64,000 nt of DNA from Balneicella halophila (GTDB lineage: Bacteria > Bacteroidota > Bacteroidia > Bacteroidales > Balneicellaceae): contig NZ_QENZ01000005.1 in the NCBI RefSeq assembly GCF_003096835.1, positions 186,001 to 250,000 on the forward strand, read 5' to 3'. The position numbers and the translations under genes are program-made. Every line of letters begins with the position of its first letter. Position 1 is the first letter of the stretch. Positions 1-8,033 of this stretch are shown here, in pieces. The notes under the pieces are model-generated. The model worked only from the letters and a program-made list of their open reading frames with translations, did not search any database and had not been told where the DNA came from.

Positions 1-1225
1 ACTCCTCTTCTTCAGTCAATTGAGAATAATCTTGATACAAGTAATCGTTGTAAGGAAAACGAGTGGCATGAATCTCTTTCACCATATCATAGAGTTTCTC
101 TCTGAGTTCGTCAATATTTTGCTTTTCCTTAGCAGAAATAAAAATAGTTTCGTATTCATCCTTTGCCATCCATGTTTTTTTCCATTCGTCGAGACTGAAA
201 TTCTCTTTTAGTTTTGGAGTCAAATCATCTTCATCTTTTTTTATGTATGAAAAGGCATCCACTTTATTAAACACTAAGAGCATTGGCTTAGAATACTTGT
301 CAATCTCTGCTAATGTTTCGTTTACAATCTGTACTTGCTCTTCGAAATTCGGGTGAGAAATATCTACAACGTGCATCAAAATATCAGCTTCCCTAACCTC
401 ATCTAAGGTGGATTTGAATGACTCTACCAAGTGGTGGGGCAACTTACGAATAAAACCTACGGTGTCGGCTAATAAAAAAGGAATATTGTGTACGACAACT
501 TTACGAACGGTAGTATCTAAGGTTGCAAACAGCTTATTTTCAGCAAACACTTCAGATTTACTCAATAGATTCATCAAGGTGGATTTCCCAACGTTCGTAT
601 AACCTACTAGAGCAACGCGAACTAACTTTCCTCGGTTTTTCCGTTGGGTAGCCATTTGCTTATCAATCTTCTCTAGTTGCTTTTTCAATCGAGCTATTTT
701 ATCGCGGATAATACGGCGGTCGGTCTCAATCTCAGTTTCCCCAGGTCCTCTCATACCAATACCACCTCGTTGACGCTCCAAGTGTGTCCACATACGAGTA
801 AGTCTAGGCAATAAATACTGATATTGAGCTAATTCTACTTGCACTTTTGAGTGAGCAGTTTGAGCTCTGCTGGCAAATATGTCCAATATTAAATTTGTAC
901 GATCAAGAATACGGACTTTAAACGCACGTTCTAGGTTTCTTAATTGTGAGGGTGTTAATTCATCATCAAAAATCAAAAGACTTATTTCTTCGTGGTCTGA
1001 AAGACATTCTTTAATTTCTTCAATTTTACCTGGTCCTACAAAAGTGACAGGATGTGCTGTGTCTAGTTTTTGTATAAAACGTTTTTGAATATCTACACCT
1101 GCTGTATCAGCTAAAAATTCTAACTCATCTAAATATTCTTTTAGTAACTGTTCTGTTACTCCTGCTGATCTATCAACTAATCCAATTATTACTGCTTTCT
1201 CTCTCTTCGGTGTTCTATCAATCAT
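1..1225 (-). CDS. hflX: GTPase HflX (partial, C-terminus beyond the left edge)
   Basis: HflX is a ribosome-associated GTPase of the Obg/HflX group that helps split stalled or hibernating ribosomes. Read on the minus strand from an ATG at 1225, about 408 codons are present and the frame is still open at base 1. The HflX-family signature GGIGMRGPGETEIETD lies near residues 151-166, followed by a Lys/Arg-rich helix. The G domain has the P-loop GYTNVGKST near residues 208-216, then DTVGF (G3) and NKVD (G4). The start lies 10 bases after the transketolase stop, so the two genes are probably cotranscribed. Family assignment is firm; the missing end prevents a length check. Confidence 0.95.
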   Translation of the reverse strand, partial: MIDRTPKREKAVIIGLVDRSAGVTEQLLKEYLDELEFLADTAGVDIQKRFIQKLDTAHPVTFVGPGKIEEIKECLSDHEEISLLIFDDELTPSQLRNLERAFKVRILDRTNLILDIFASRAQTAHSKVQVELAQYQYLLPRLTRMWTHLERQRGGIGMRGPGETEIETDRRIIRDKIARLKKQLEKIDKQMATQRKNRGKLVRVALVGYTNVGKSTLMNLLSKSEVFAENKLFATLDTTVRKVVVHNIPFLLADTVGFIRKLPHHLVESFKSTLDEVREADILMHVVDISHPNFEEQVQIVNETLAEIDKYSKPMLLVFNKVDAFSYIKKDEDDLTPKLKENFSLDEWKKTWMAKDEYETIFISAKEKQNIDELREKLYDMVKEIHATRFPYNDYLYQDYSQLTEEEE

Positions 1226-1235
1226 AGAGTGATTC

Positions 1236-3260
1236 CTATCTTTTTACATATTTCATAATTTCTGCAGCAACTTGCTCAGCTGTGAATCCAAATTTTTCAT
1301 CTAAAACCTTAGCTGGTGCAGAGTATCCGAAATGATTTAGTCCAAAAACCGCGCCATTATCACCAACTAAGCCTTCAAGAGTTACGGGCAAGCCAGCAGT
1401 AAGCCCAAATCGGAATTTATCTTTTGGTAAAATTCTTTCTTGATATTCTTTATCTTGGTTGCGGAAGATGCCTTCTGACGGAACAGAAACTAAGCTTACA
1501 TTTACACCTTTTTCATTGAGTATTTGTTTTGCATCCCAAAGCGTTGAAACTTCTGAACCACTTGCTAATAATACCATCTCTGCATTTTCATCTTCATCAA
1601 TAATATAGGCACCTTTCTGTGCTCCTAATGCTTGATTGTATCGATCATCTACAGGAATAGATGGAATATTTTGGCGGGAAAGAATCAAACAAGTTGGAGT
1701 TTTTTTGTTTTCCATTGCCATTTTCCATGCTACGGTAGTTTCGTCAGCATCACAAGGTCGAACAACCATCACAGAAGGTTCTCCAGAGTGATTTTTTAAT
1801 TTCTCCAATAAACGAATTTGTGCTTCGTGCTCAATGGGTTGGTGCGTCGGTCCGTCTTCTCCCACACGGAAAGCATCATGAGTCCAAATATATTTTACAG
1901 GCAACTCCATAAGTGCTGAAAGTCTAACGGCAGGCTTCATATAATCAGAAAATACGAAGAAGGTTCCACACGCAGCAATGACACCACCATGAAGCGCCAT
2001 TCCATTACAAATAGCTGCTAAAGTAAATTCTGAAACACCGGGCTGTAAGAATGAACCTGAAAAATCATGATGATTAAATGCGGTGGTTTGCTTAAGAAAA
2101 CCGTCCGTTTTGTCTGAGTTTGATAAATCGGCAGAGCCCACAATCATATTCTCTACCTTGCCAGCTAATTCACCTAAAACTGTTGAGGATGCTCCACGAG
2201 TAGCAATATCCATCTTTTGCTCTATTTCATCAAAAGCAATAGACTTTATGTCAGAAGAAAAGAATCTGCGTAGCTTAGCTGCTAGTGCAGGATTATCTTT
2301 TTCCCATTTATCTTGTTCTTCCTTTTTCTTAGCTGCTTTAGCTTTTTTAGTTTGCATCAAACCAGCATAATATTTTGCTACATCAGGGAATATTGTTAAT
2401 TCATCAATATCTTCTACACCAAAACCTTTTAAAGTCTTTTCTAAGTCACCTCCAGCTGCAGTTAGCGGTTGCCCGTGGGTAGCTACAGCTCCTTCTAAAC
2501 TGCTTCCGTCAGCAGTAACGCCACCTTTAGCCATCACTGTGTTTCCAATGATTAGCGTAGGACGATTTTGTTCTTCATTCGCTTCTTTTAGAGCTCTACG
2601 TATTTCATTAGGATCATTCCCATCTATCTCAATGACATTCCAATGCCATGCTTCATATTTTTTAGCAACATCTTCTTTAGAGACTCTATCCACTTTTGTG
2701 GATAGTTGAACATTGTTGGCATCATAGAACATAATTAAGTTCTTTAGTCCTAAAGTTCCGGCTATGCGACCAGCACCTTGTGCAATTTCTTCTTGGATAC
2801 CTCCATCAGAAATATAAGTGTATATCTTATGAGACATCCATTCTCCAAATCGAGTCACTAGAAACTGCTCTGCAATAGCTGCCCCTACTGCCATAGTATG
2901 TCCCTGACCTAACGGTCCGGAGGTGTTTTCAATTCCTCTGGAAAAGTCAACCTCTGGATGCCCTGGTGTTGGACTTCCCCATTGACGAAAACGAGCCAAT
3001 TCATTCATACTAAAATGCCCAACCAAAGCCAATTGCGCATACAGCATTGGAGACATATGCCCTGGGTCTAAGAAGAAACGATCTCTGTTTATCCAAGTTG
3101 GATCAGAAGGGTCAAAAGACAAGAATTCAGAATATAAAATATTGATGAAATCTGCACCTCCCATAGCACCACCCGGATGACCTGACTTTGCACGTTCAAC
3201 CATTTGTACAGCTAAGGCTCTTATATTGTCTGCAGCTCTGTTTGTCAATGTATTATCCAT
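1236..3260 (-). CDS. tkt: Transketolase
   Basis: Transketolase transfers two-carbon ketol units in the non-oxidative pentose phosphate pathway, using thiamine diphosphate. The 674-residue length is normal for the one-chain enzyme. GHPGG is at residues 27-31, and the ThDP/metal-binding stretch around SDGGIQEEIAQG is followed by LGLKNLIMFYDANN. The pyrimidine-binding domain contains THDAFRVGEDGPTHQP. A Lys/Glu/Ala-rich insertion sits in the middle, near residues 305-325. It is the first gene of a probable tkt-hflX operon, with a TATATTTG -7 box about 30 bases upstream of the ATG. Confidence 0.97.
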   Translation of the reverse strand: MDNTLTNRAADNIRALAVQMVERAKSGHPGGAMGGADFINILYSEFLSFDPSDPTWINRDRFFLDPGHMSPMLYAQLALVGHFSMNELARFRQWGSPTPGHPEVDFSRGIENTSGPLGQGHTMAVGAAIAEQFLVTRFGEWMSHKIYTYISDGGIQEEIAQGAGRIAGTLGLKNLIMFYDANNVQLSTKVDRVSKEDVAKKYEAWHWNVIEIDGNDPNEIRRALKEANEEQNRPTLIIGNTVMAKGGVTADGSSLEGAVATHGQPLTAAGGDLEKTLKGFGVEDIDELTIFPDVAKYYAGLMQTKKAKAAKKKEEQDKWEKDNPALAAKLRRFFSSDIKSIAFDEIEQKMDIATRGASSTVLGELAGKVENMIVGSADLSNSDKTDGFLKQTTAFNHHDFSGSFLQPGVSEFTLAAICNGMALHGGVIAACGTFFVFSDYMKPAVRLSALMELPVKYIWTHDAFRVGEDGPTHQPIEHEAQIRLLEKLKNHSGEPSVMVVRPCDADETTVAWKMAMENKKTPTCLILSRQNIPSIPVDDRYNQALGAQKGAYIIDEDENAEMVLLASGSEVSTLWDAKQILNEKGVNVSLVSVPSEGIFRNQDKEYQERILPKDKFRFGLTAGLPVTLEGLVGDNGAVFGLNHFGYSAPAKVLDEKFGFTAEQVAAEIMKYVKR

Positions 3261-3290
3261 TATAATAATTCGTTTGTTTTAAAATCACCA

Positions 3291-3298
3291 CAAATATA
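3291..3298 (-). promoter_or_regulatory. Putative -7 box for tkt-hflX (TATATTTG)
   Basis: On the minus strand this reads TATATTTG, a perfect match to the Bacteroidota TAnnTTTG consensus, about 30 bases before the tkt ATG. No clear -33 TTTG is visible 19-21 bases further upstream, so this rests on the -7 element alone. Confidence 0.5.
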
Positions 3299-3419
3299 CA
3301 CTTTATTTCATTGAATTTTATTGCCATACAACAGCCTTAAGTGCTATGACAGATTAACTTGCTTACATTGAAAGTATTACGAAATGCCTTTATTTATTAA
3401 CAGTTAAATATGAAAACTG

Positions 3420-3451
3420 TTGATGAGAATAGAATTAAAGTTGTATTTTTG
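3420..3451 (+). promoter_or_regulatory. Putative promoter for ychF
   Basis: TTG at 3420-3422 and TATTTTTG at 3444-3451 are separated by 21 bases, fitting the Bacteroidota -33/-7 pattern. The start codon of ychF follows about 60 bases downstream. Confidence 0.5.
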
Positions 3452-3511
3452 CACTCGCAAATGTGAAAAGCTTTATTTTCACCTTTTTGAATATAATAAA
3501 GATTAGAATTT

Positions 3512-4612
3512 ATGGGATTGCAGTGTGGTATTGTTGGTCTTCCTAATGTAGGAAAATCAACACTTTTTAATTGTTTGTCTAATGCGAAAGCACAAGCAGC
3601 AAACTTTCCTTTTTGTACTAAAGAACCAAATGTTGGCGTGATAACGGTGCCAGATGACAGACTGATTAAGCTAGCGGAACTAGCTAAACCACAGCGAGTA
3701 GTCCCTGCCACTATGGAAATAGTTGACATAGCTGGACTTATACGTGGGGCGAGTAAAGGAGAAGGGTTGGGGAATCAATTTCTTGCAAATATTCGGGAGA
3801 CAGATGCCATAATACATGTATTACGCTGTTTTGATAATGATAATATTACGCACGTAGATGGTAAAATAGATCCCGTAAGTGATAAGGAGACTATAGACAT
3901 AGAACTGCAATTGAAAGATTTAGAAACGGTTGAAAACCGGTTGCAAAAATCTGCTAAAGTGGCAAAAACAGGAGGAGATCCTGAAGCAAAGAAATTAGTT
4001 GCTATACTGGAAAGATATAAAGAGGCTTTGGAACAAGGAAAATCTGCGAGAACAGTAGAGTTAGATGAATCTGAAGAACCTATTGCAAAAAACCTATTCC
4101 TTTTAACTAACAAGCCGATTCTCTATGTCTGCAATGTAGATGAAGCTTCGGTAAAAACAGGAAACAAATATGTAGATGCAGTAAAAGAAGCGGTAAAAGA
4201 TGAAGATGCAGGATTATTGGTTATCGGTGCAGCTATAGAGTCTGATATTGCAGAATTGGAAGATTATGAAGAGAAACAATTATTCTTAGACGAACTTGGT
4301 CTTGAAGAAGCAGGAGTAAATGCACTGATACGTGAAGCTTACAAATTGTTGGATTTGGAAACCTTTTTTACTGTAGGAGAAAAAGAAGTTCGAGCGTGGA
4401 CTTTCCATAAAAATGCTACGGCGCCACAGGCGGCAGGTGTTATTCATTCAGATTTTGAAAAAGGATTTATCCGTGCCGAAGTTATAAAATATGAGAACTT
4501 CATAGAGTATGGCTCAGAAAATGCTTGTAAAGAAGCAGGAAAAATGGCTATAGAGGGCAAGACTTATGTTGTAAAGGATGGCGATATTATGCATTTCAGA
4601 TTTAATGTATAA
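3512..4612 (+). CDS. ychF: Redox-regulated ATPase YchF (OLA1 family)
   Basis: YchF is a universally conserved TRAFAC P-loop NTPase that prefers ATP, binds ribosomes and is linked to stress responses. The 366-residue length is typical. The P-loop GLPNVGKST is at residues 9-17, NFPFCT forms the switch I region, and DIAGLIRGASKGEGLGNQFL forms the G3/switch II region characteristic of YchF. A coiled-coil helical insertion occupies roughly residues 130-200. The C-terminal TGS domain ends with the typical VVKDGDIMHFRFNV. A possible crcB partner follows 12 bases after the stop. Confidence 0.97.
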   Translation: MGLQCGIVGLPNVGKSTLFNCLSNAKAQAANFPFCTKEPNVGVITVPDDRLIKLAELAKPQRVVPATMEIVDIAGLIRGASKGEGLGNQFLANIRETDAIIHVLRCFDNDNITHVDGKIDPVSDKETIDIELQLKDLETVENRLQKSAKVAKTGGDPEAKKLVAILERYKEALEQGKSARTVELDESEEPIAKNLFLLTNKPILYVCNVDEASVKTGNKYVDAVKEAVKDEDAGLLVIGAAIESDIAELEDYEEKQLFLDELGLEEAGVNALIREAYKLLDLETFFTVGEKEVRAWTFHKNATAPQAAGVIHSDFEKGFIRAEVIKYENFIEYGSENACKEAGKMAIEGKTYVVKDGDIMHFRFNV

Positions 4613-4624
4613 AACCTAGGATAA

Positions 4625-5008
4625 ATGTTGAAGAATATTCTTATTGTTGGGTTTGGAGGCTTTATAGGCAGTATATTACGCTATATGGTCTCTTGGCTAT
4701 TTATGAATAATTCAGCAAATAAAACACTTTTTCCTTGGGGAACTTTTACGGTAAATATCATAGGTTGTTTGTTGATTGGCTTACTTTGGGGAATGATGGA
4801 TACCTATGATTGGTTTTCAGAAGAATTAAGACTATTTCTTATGGTAGGGTTTTGTGGTGGATTCACAACTTTCTCTTCTTATGCATTCGAAGGACTAATC
4901 ATTGGAAAAAGCAACTTAACATTGAGTTTCGTTTATATGGGAATTAGTTTATTGACAGGCTTGTTATTTGTTTATTTAGGGCATGCTCTTATTAAAGTAA
5001 TAAGTTAA
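4625..5008 (+). CDS. crcB: Fluoride ion channel CrcB/FluC
   Basis: CrcB (Fluc) is a dual-topology dimeric channel that exports fluoride from the cytoplasm. At 127 residues it has the usual four membrane helices. The signature GGFIGSILRY is near residues 10-20 and GFCGGFTTFSSYAFE is near residues 78-92, which includes the fluoride-lining Phe and Ser/Thr residues. It follows ychF by 12 bases on the same strand and overlaps the 3' end of the convergent phosphopantetheinyl transferase gene by 17 bases. No fluoride riboswitch was recognised upstream. Confidence 0.95.
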   Translation: MLKNILIVGFGGFIGSILRYMVSWLFMNNSANKTLFPWGTFTVNIIGCLLIGLLWGMMDTYDWFSEELRLFLMVGFCGGFTTFSSYAFEGLIIGKSNLTLSFVYMGISLLTGLLFVYLGHALIKVIS

Positions 5009-5651
5009 TTACTTTTTCAGTGTCGCTAGTCCAAACAACTACATAATCATGTGATAATCTCTCGTAGAAAAAGGTGTAAGGAATCATAATGTTGTCTTCC
5101 CGGACTTCGGCTACAAATTTATTCTTTCTGGGATTTATCGGGTGTACATACATATCCTCTAGGACTCTTAAATCTTTTCTATTAGCTATTTTTACCAAAC
5201 ATTCTTTTGCACACCAAATTAAATGTAACTGAAAACTTCGCTCACCTCTAACCAAACTATTCAGTTCTTCTGGGCGCAGAAAATAATCATAGACTTTATC
5301 TAAACGGGTTGACAACAACTCAATATCAACTGCAACTCGTCGATTCTTACCTAAAACTACACCTATAAATTCATTTTTATGAGTAATGCTTATTTCCCAT
5401 TCCGAATTCAGGATATATGGTTTACCAGTGGGTTCATAGCTGATACTGACATCCTCCTCTAGCATCATTTGAGTAAGTAGTCGTGAGGCTAACCACTCTT
5501 TACAGCGCTTCTCGCTATGAAACGTTGCAAACATTTCCTCATCTTTTTTTGATAAATAAACTTGCCGACGAAGTTCATCTACGCCTTCTTCAATTCGCCA
5601 AACTGCAAGAACACTATGATCATTTATATGTCGGGTTGAATATAAAGGCAT
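4992..5651 (-). CDS. 4'-phosphopantetheinyl transferase superfamily protein
   Basis: This 219-residue protein carries the two hallmark motifs of Sfp/AcpT-type phosphopantetheinyl transferases: VAVDIE near residue 107, with the Mg-binding Asp and Glu, and WCAKECLVKI near residue 145. These enzymes move phosphopantetheine from CoA to a carrier-protein serine. The start codon shares one base with the gldD stop (TAATG on the minus strand), so the pair is translationally coupled. Neighbouring gldD and a phosphopantetheinyl transferase is, from memory, common in gliding Bacteroidota. The carrier-protein substrate cannot be told from sequence. Confidence 0.88.
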   Translation of the reverse strand: MPLYSTRHINDHSVLAVWRIEEGVDELRRQVYLSKKDEEMFATFHSEKRCKEWLASRLLTQMMLEEDVSISYEPTGKPYILNSEWEISITHKNEFIGVVLGKNRRVAVDIELLSTRLDKVYDYFLRPEELNSLVRGERSFQLHLIWCAKECLVKIANRKDLRVLEDMYVHPINPRKNKFVAEVREDNIMIPYTFFYERLSHDYVVVWTSDTEKVINLLL

Positions 5652-6214
5652 TAGTTAGTCTCCCATTCTAAGGTTTGCATTAAGCGAGCTACGTCCTCTC
5701 GAAGAAAATCAATAACTACATTAAGTGAGTCTTTGTTTGGTTTTTCATTCAAGTAAAGAGACCCTCGTAAAAAATGATGAGTGCTATCCGTTAAATAAAA
5801 CTGTATTGAAGAGGCTGTATTCCCCTCAATATCATATAAGGCACCATACACTTTTCGCTCTGGAGCACGATATTCTTTCATATTTATTCCATCAGCTTTT
5901 ATGGTATGTTTGTAGACAAACTTGTGTGTATCTTCCACGTACTCAGCGAGATTTTCTTTCAAAGGGAAATAAGTCAGATGCAATTGTCCATTTTGTTTCG
6001 GAAAATAGATGTTCTGCCAACTGTATTGTGCGGTATCATCATCTTTTAAAGTTGCATATATTGGCAATTGAAAAGTATATAATCCTCTCTCTTCTACTAA
6101 GTGGTATTTTTTTTCTGGGAAACTAATCCGGAAATATCCTTTTGCTTTGGGTGTAGGTTTATCTCCACAACTTAGGAATAAAAATAGTATAAAAGCTAAT
6201 CTTATTAGTTTCAT
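5651..6214 (-). CDS. gldD: Gliding motility lipoprotein GldD
   Basis: GldD is an essential lipoprotein of Bacteroidota gliding motility and type IX secretion; its exact role is unknown. I chose the ATG at 6214 because it opens a lipoprotein signal peptide (lipobox LFLSC, Cys16); an upstream ATG at 6262 would bury the signal. The mature protein starts with a Pro/Lys-rich linker followed by KGYFRISFPEKKYHLVE, and later has YGALYDIEGNTASSIQFYLTDS and HFLRGSLYLNEKPNKDS, all typical of GldD. At 187 residues it is full length. It overlaps the next gene by one base. gldE, often next to it, is not here. Confidence 0.88.
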   Translation of the reverse strand: MKLIRLAFILFLFLSCGDKPTPKAKGYFRISFPEKKYHLVEERGLYTFQLPIYATLKDDDTAQYSWQNIYFPKQNGQLHLTYFPLKENLAEYVEDTHKFVYKHTIKADGINMKEYRAPERKVYGALYDIEGNTASSIQFYLTDSTHHFLRGSLYLNEKPNKDSLNVVIDFLREDVARLMQTLEWETN

Positions 6215-6326
6215 AACACAAATATAACTGCTAAGGCTTAAATAAAATTGTTTTTGCGACAAAAATATTATTATAATTCTAAAAGTCTTTTCTTTGTATT
6301 TTAAGTATTAAATAAAATTACTACTA

Positions 6327-7511
6327 ATGAAATTCAACTATTTGCTCATTCTGTTGTCGTTCTTGTTTCTATATTCATGCAACAACTCACCTCATAATAC
6401 TACAAACAATAGAAATAATGAATATATCATAAACGGATACGTCATTAATAAAGATAATGAAATTGTTTTACTTTCTGATAGTGTCGGGAATGAATTGAAT
6501 AGGGCAACTGTAAGAGAGAATAGGTTTTCTCTTATAGGCAAACCTAATGTTAACATTGCTTTTCTGCATTTTAAAAATGATGAAAAACACCCCATTTTTT
6601 TAGATGCACTTACGTATGAAATTCGAGTTTGGGATAATAATCCAAATCGGTTTTTCATTAATAGCTCTCATCCTGGCCAGCTTGCATATAATGAGTATCA
6701 AAAAGAATTAGCAAATATTGACAGAAAGCTTTTTCTTTCAAGTTTGTCTGCAACAAGATCGAATACTTCGAATGGTAATCAGTTAAAAAAACCGTACACA
6801 TCATTGATCAACAAACGCAAGAAACTTTCTGCTAATTACATAAAAAAGAATACAGCTAACTATATCAGCTTGTTTGAATTAAACCGATCTGTGGAATACC
6901 TGGAACGAGAAAAAGTTGAATTATTATATTCTGCTTTGGACACTGTGCTACTGAATACCCCAACTGGTACTGAATTAACTAAAAAACTAAAGCAACTAGT
7001 AAAACCTCTAGAAGTCACAGAATTAAAATCGGAGAAAATCACGGTTGATAAGACACCTGTAATAAAACCTACACCAAAGCCTAATAAGCCCGAAAGGCTT
7101 CCTGCATCACAGTTCAGTGGTTTGAGTCCTGAAGGGTATTTAGTTGATCTGCAGGATATTGTCAGCAAGAACAAAGTCGTTATGCTTGATTTCTGGGGGT
7201 CGTGGTGTCAGCCTTGTCGCATGCAAAATCCGTTTTGGAATCGACAGTACAAGAAATACCATGATAAAGGTTTTGAAATTATTAGTATTGCAGAAGAAAC
7301 AGAAGAATCACGTCCCTATTTGGAAGGTGCTATTTCGGAAGATAATATGATTTGGCAACACATCGTAGATGAAAATCATGCAATTGCAGAGCTTTACAGA
7401 GCATTTTCATTGCCACATGCCGTTCTCATTGATAATGAAGGCAGGGTCATTTACTATAAAGCAACTGCACGCGATGTGCAAGAATTTTTAGAAGCGAATT
7501 TTGCTGAGTAA
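6327..7511 (+). CDS. TlpA-like thioredoxin-fold lipoprotein
   Basis: The 394-residue protein begins with a lipoprotein signal (LFLYSC, Cys18). Residues about 30-130 resemble the DUF4369 domain often found ahead of Bacteroidota thioredoxins. After a Pro/Lys-rich linker (near residues 235-255) comes a TlpA/AhpC-TSA thioredoxin domain with the active site WCQPC (Cys294, Cys297). The Pro-containing loop LPHAVLID fits the cis-Pro of this fold. It likely acts as a periplasm-facing disulfide oxidoreductase or reductase. It is a single gene flanked by the minus-strand gldD and yegP-like genes. Confidence 0.88.
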   Translation: MKFNYLLILLSFLFLYSCNNSPHNTTNNRNNEYIINGYVINKDNEIVLLSDSVGNELNRATVRENRFSLIGKPNVNIAFLHFKNDEKHPIFLDALTYEIRVWDNNPNRFFINSSHPGQLAYNEYQKELANIDRKLFLSSLSATRSNTSNGNQLKKPYTSLINKRKKLSANYIKKNTANYISLFELNRSVEYLEREKVELLYSALDTVLLNTPTGTELTKKLKQLVKPLEVTELKSEKITVDKTPVIKPTPKPNKPERLPASQFSGLSPEGYLVDLQDIVSKNKVVMLDFWGSWCQPCRMQNPFWNRQYKKYHDKGFEIISIAEETEESRPYLEGAISEDNMIWQHIVDENHAIAELYRAFSLPHAVLIDNEGRVIYYKATARDVQEFLEANFAE

Positions 7512-7515
7512 ATTC

Positions 7516-7550
7516 AAAAAGGGTAAAAGTTAACTAACTCCTACCCTTTT
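7516..7550 (+). terminator. Weak stem-loop between convergent genes
   Basis: AAAGGGTA and TACCCTTT form an 8-base inverted repeat with a long loop and a short T-run, just after the thioredoxin-like gene and before the convergent YegP-like gene. Confidence 0.4.
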
Positions 7551-7575
7551 CTAATGAATAAAATTTGTTTTTAAT

Positions 7576-7905
7576 CTATGCTTCAGTTAAATCTTTAACC
7601 TCTCCACTTGCGTTTTTTTGTACAGAAGCGATACCGTTTTTCATACCACTTTCTGATTTATACATTTGACTAGAACCAATAATCTGTCCGTTAGTTGCTT
7701 TCAAATTAAAGAACATGCGTCCATCTTTAGCTTCTTTTATTTCAAAAAGATCTACATTTTGTGAGTTTCTTTTAACGGACTCAACTCCATTTAAACAAGA
7801 TGCTTTTGATTTGTAACCTTGACTGGTTAAAATCGCTTCTCCGTTTTTTGCTTTTAATCTGAAATAGAACTCTTGGTTCTTTTCACTCTTATATACTTCG
7901 AACAT
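7576..7905 (-). CDS. YegP-family protein with two DUF1508 repeats
   Basis: The 109-residue protein consists of two tandem copies of the DUF1508 unit, residues about 9-56 and 60-107. Each has the pattern F-x-L-K-A-x-N-G-(E/Q)-I-(L/I)-x-S-(Q)-x-Y-K-S followed by GxxSVK/Q. YegP-like proteins are small cytoplasmic proteins without an established molecular function. There is no signal peptide. It stands alone, with a perfect -7 box upstream. Confidence 0.9.
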   Translation of the reverse strand: MFEVYKSEKNQEFYFRLKAKNGEAILTSQGYKSKASCLNGVESVKRNSQNVDLFEIKEAKDGRMFFNLKATNGQIIGSSQMYKSESGMKNGIASVQKNASGEVKDLTEA

Positions 7906-7935
7906 AACAAATAAAGTTTTAGTTGATTATGGTAA

Positions 7936-7943
7936 CAAATATA
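7936..7943 (-). promoter_or_regulatory. Putative -7 box for the YegP-like gene (TATATTTG)
   Basis: The minus strand reads TATATTTG about 31 bases upstream of the ATG at 7905. The -33 side has only a weak match. Confidence 0.5.
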
Positions 7944-8033
7944 AAGATAATTACATTAAAACAGAAATTTATAGTGTTAATTTAATTTAGAGGCTATCGA
8001 TTGTGTAGTAAACATTGCACTTTACTAACTTTA

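Noticed and set aside
3261-3511. Possible RNA gene between tkt and ychF
   Set aside because: No tRNA-like arms or riboswitch core; the gap is explained by two divergent promoters.
3397-3729. Minus-strand frame overlapping the start of ychF
   Set aside because: It covers the ychF promoter and P-loop region in antisense and shows no protein-like features.
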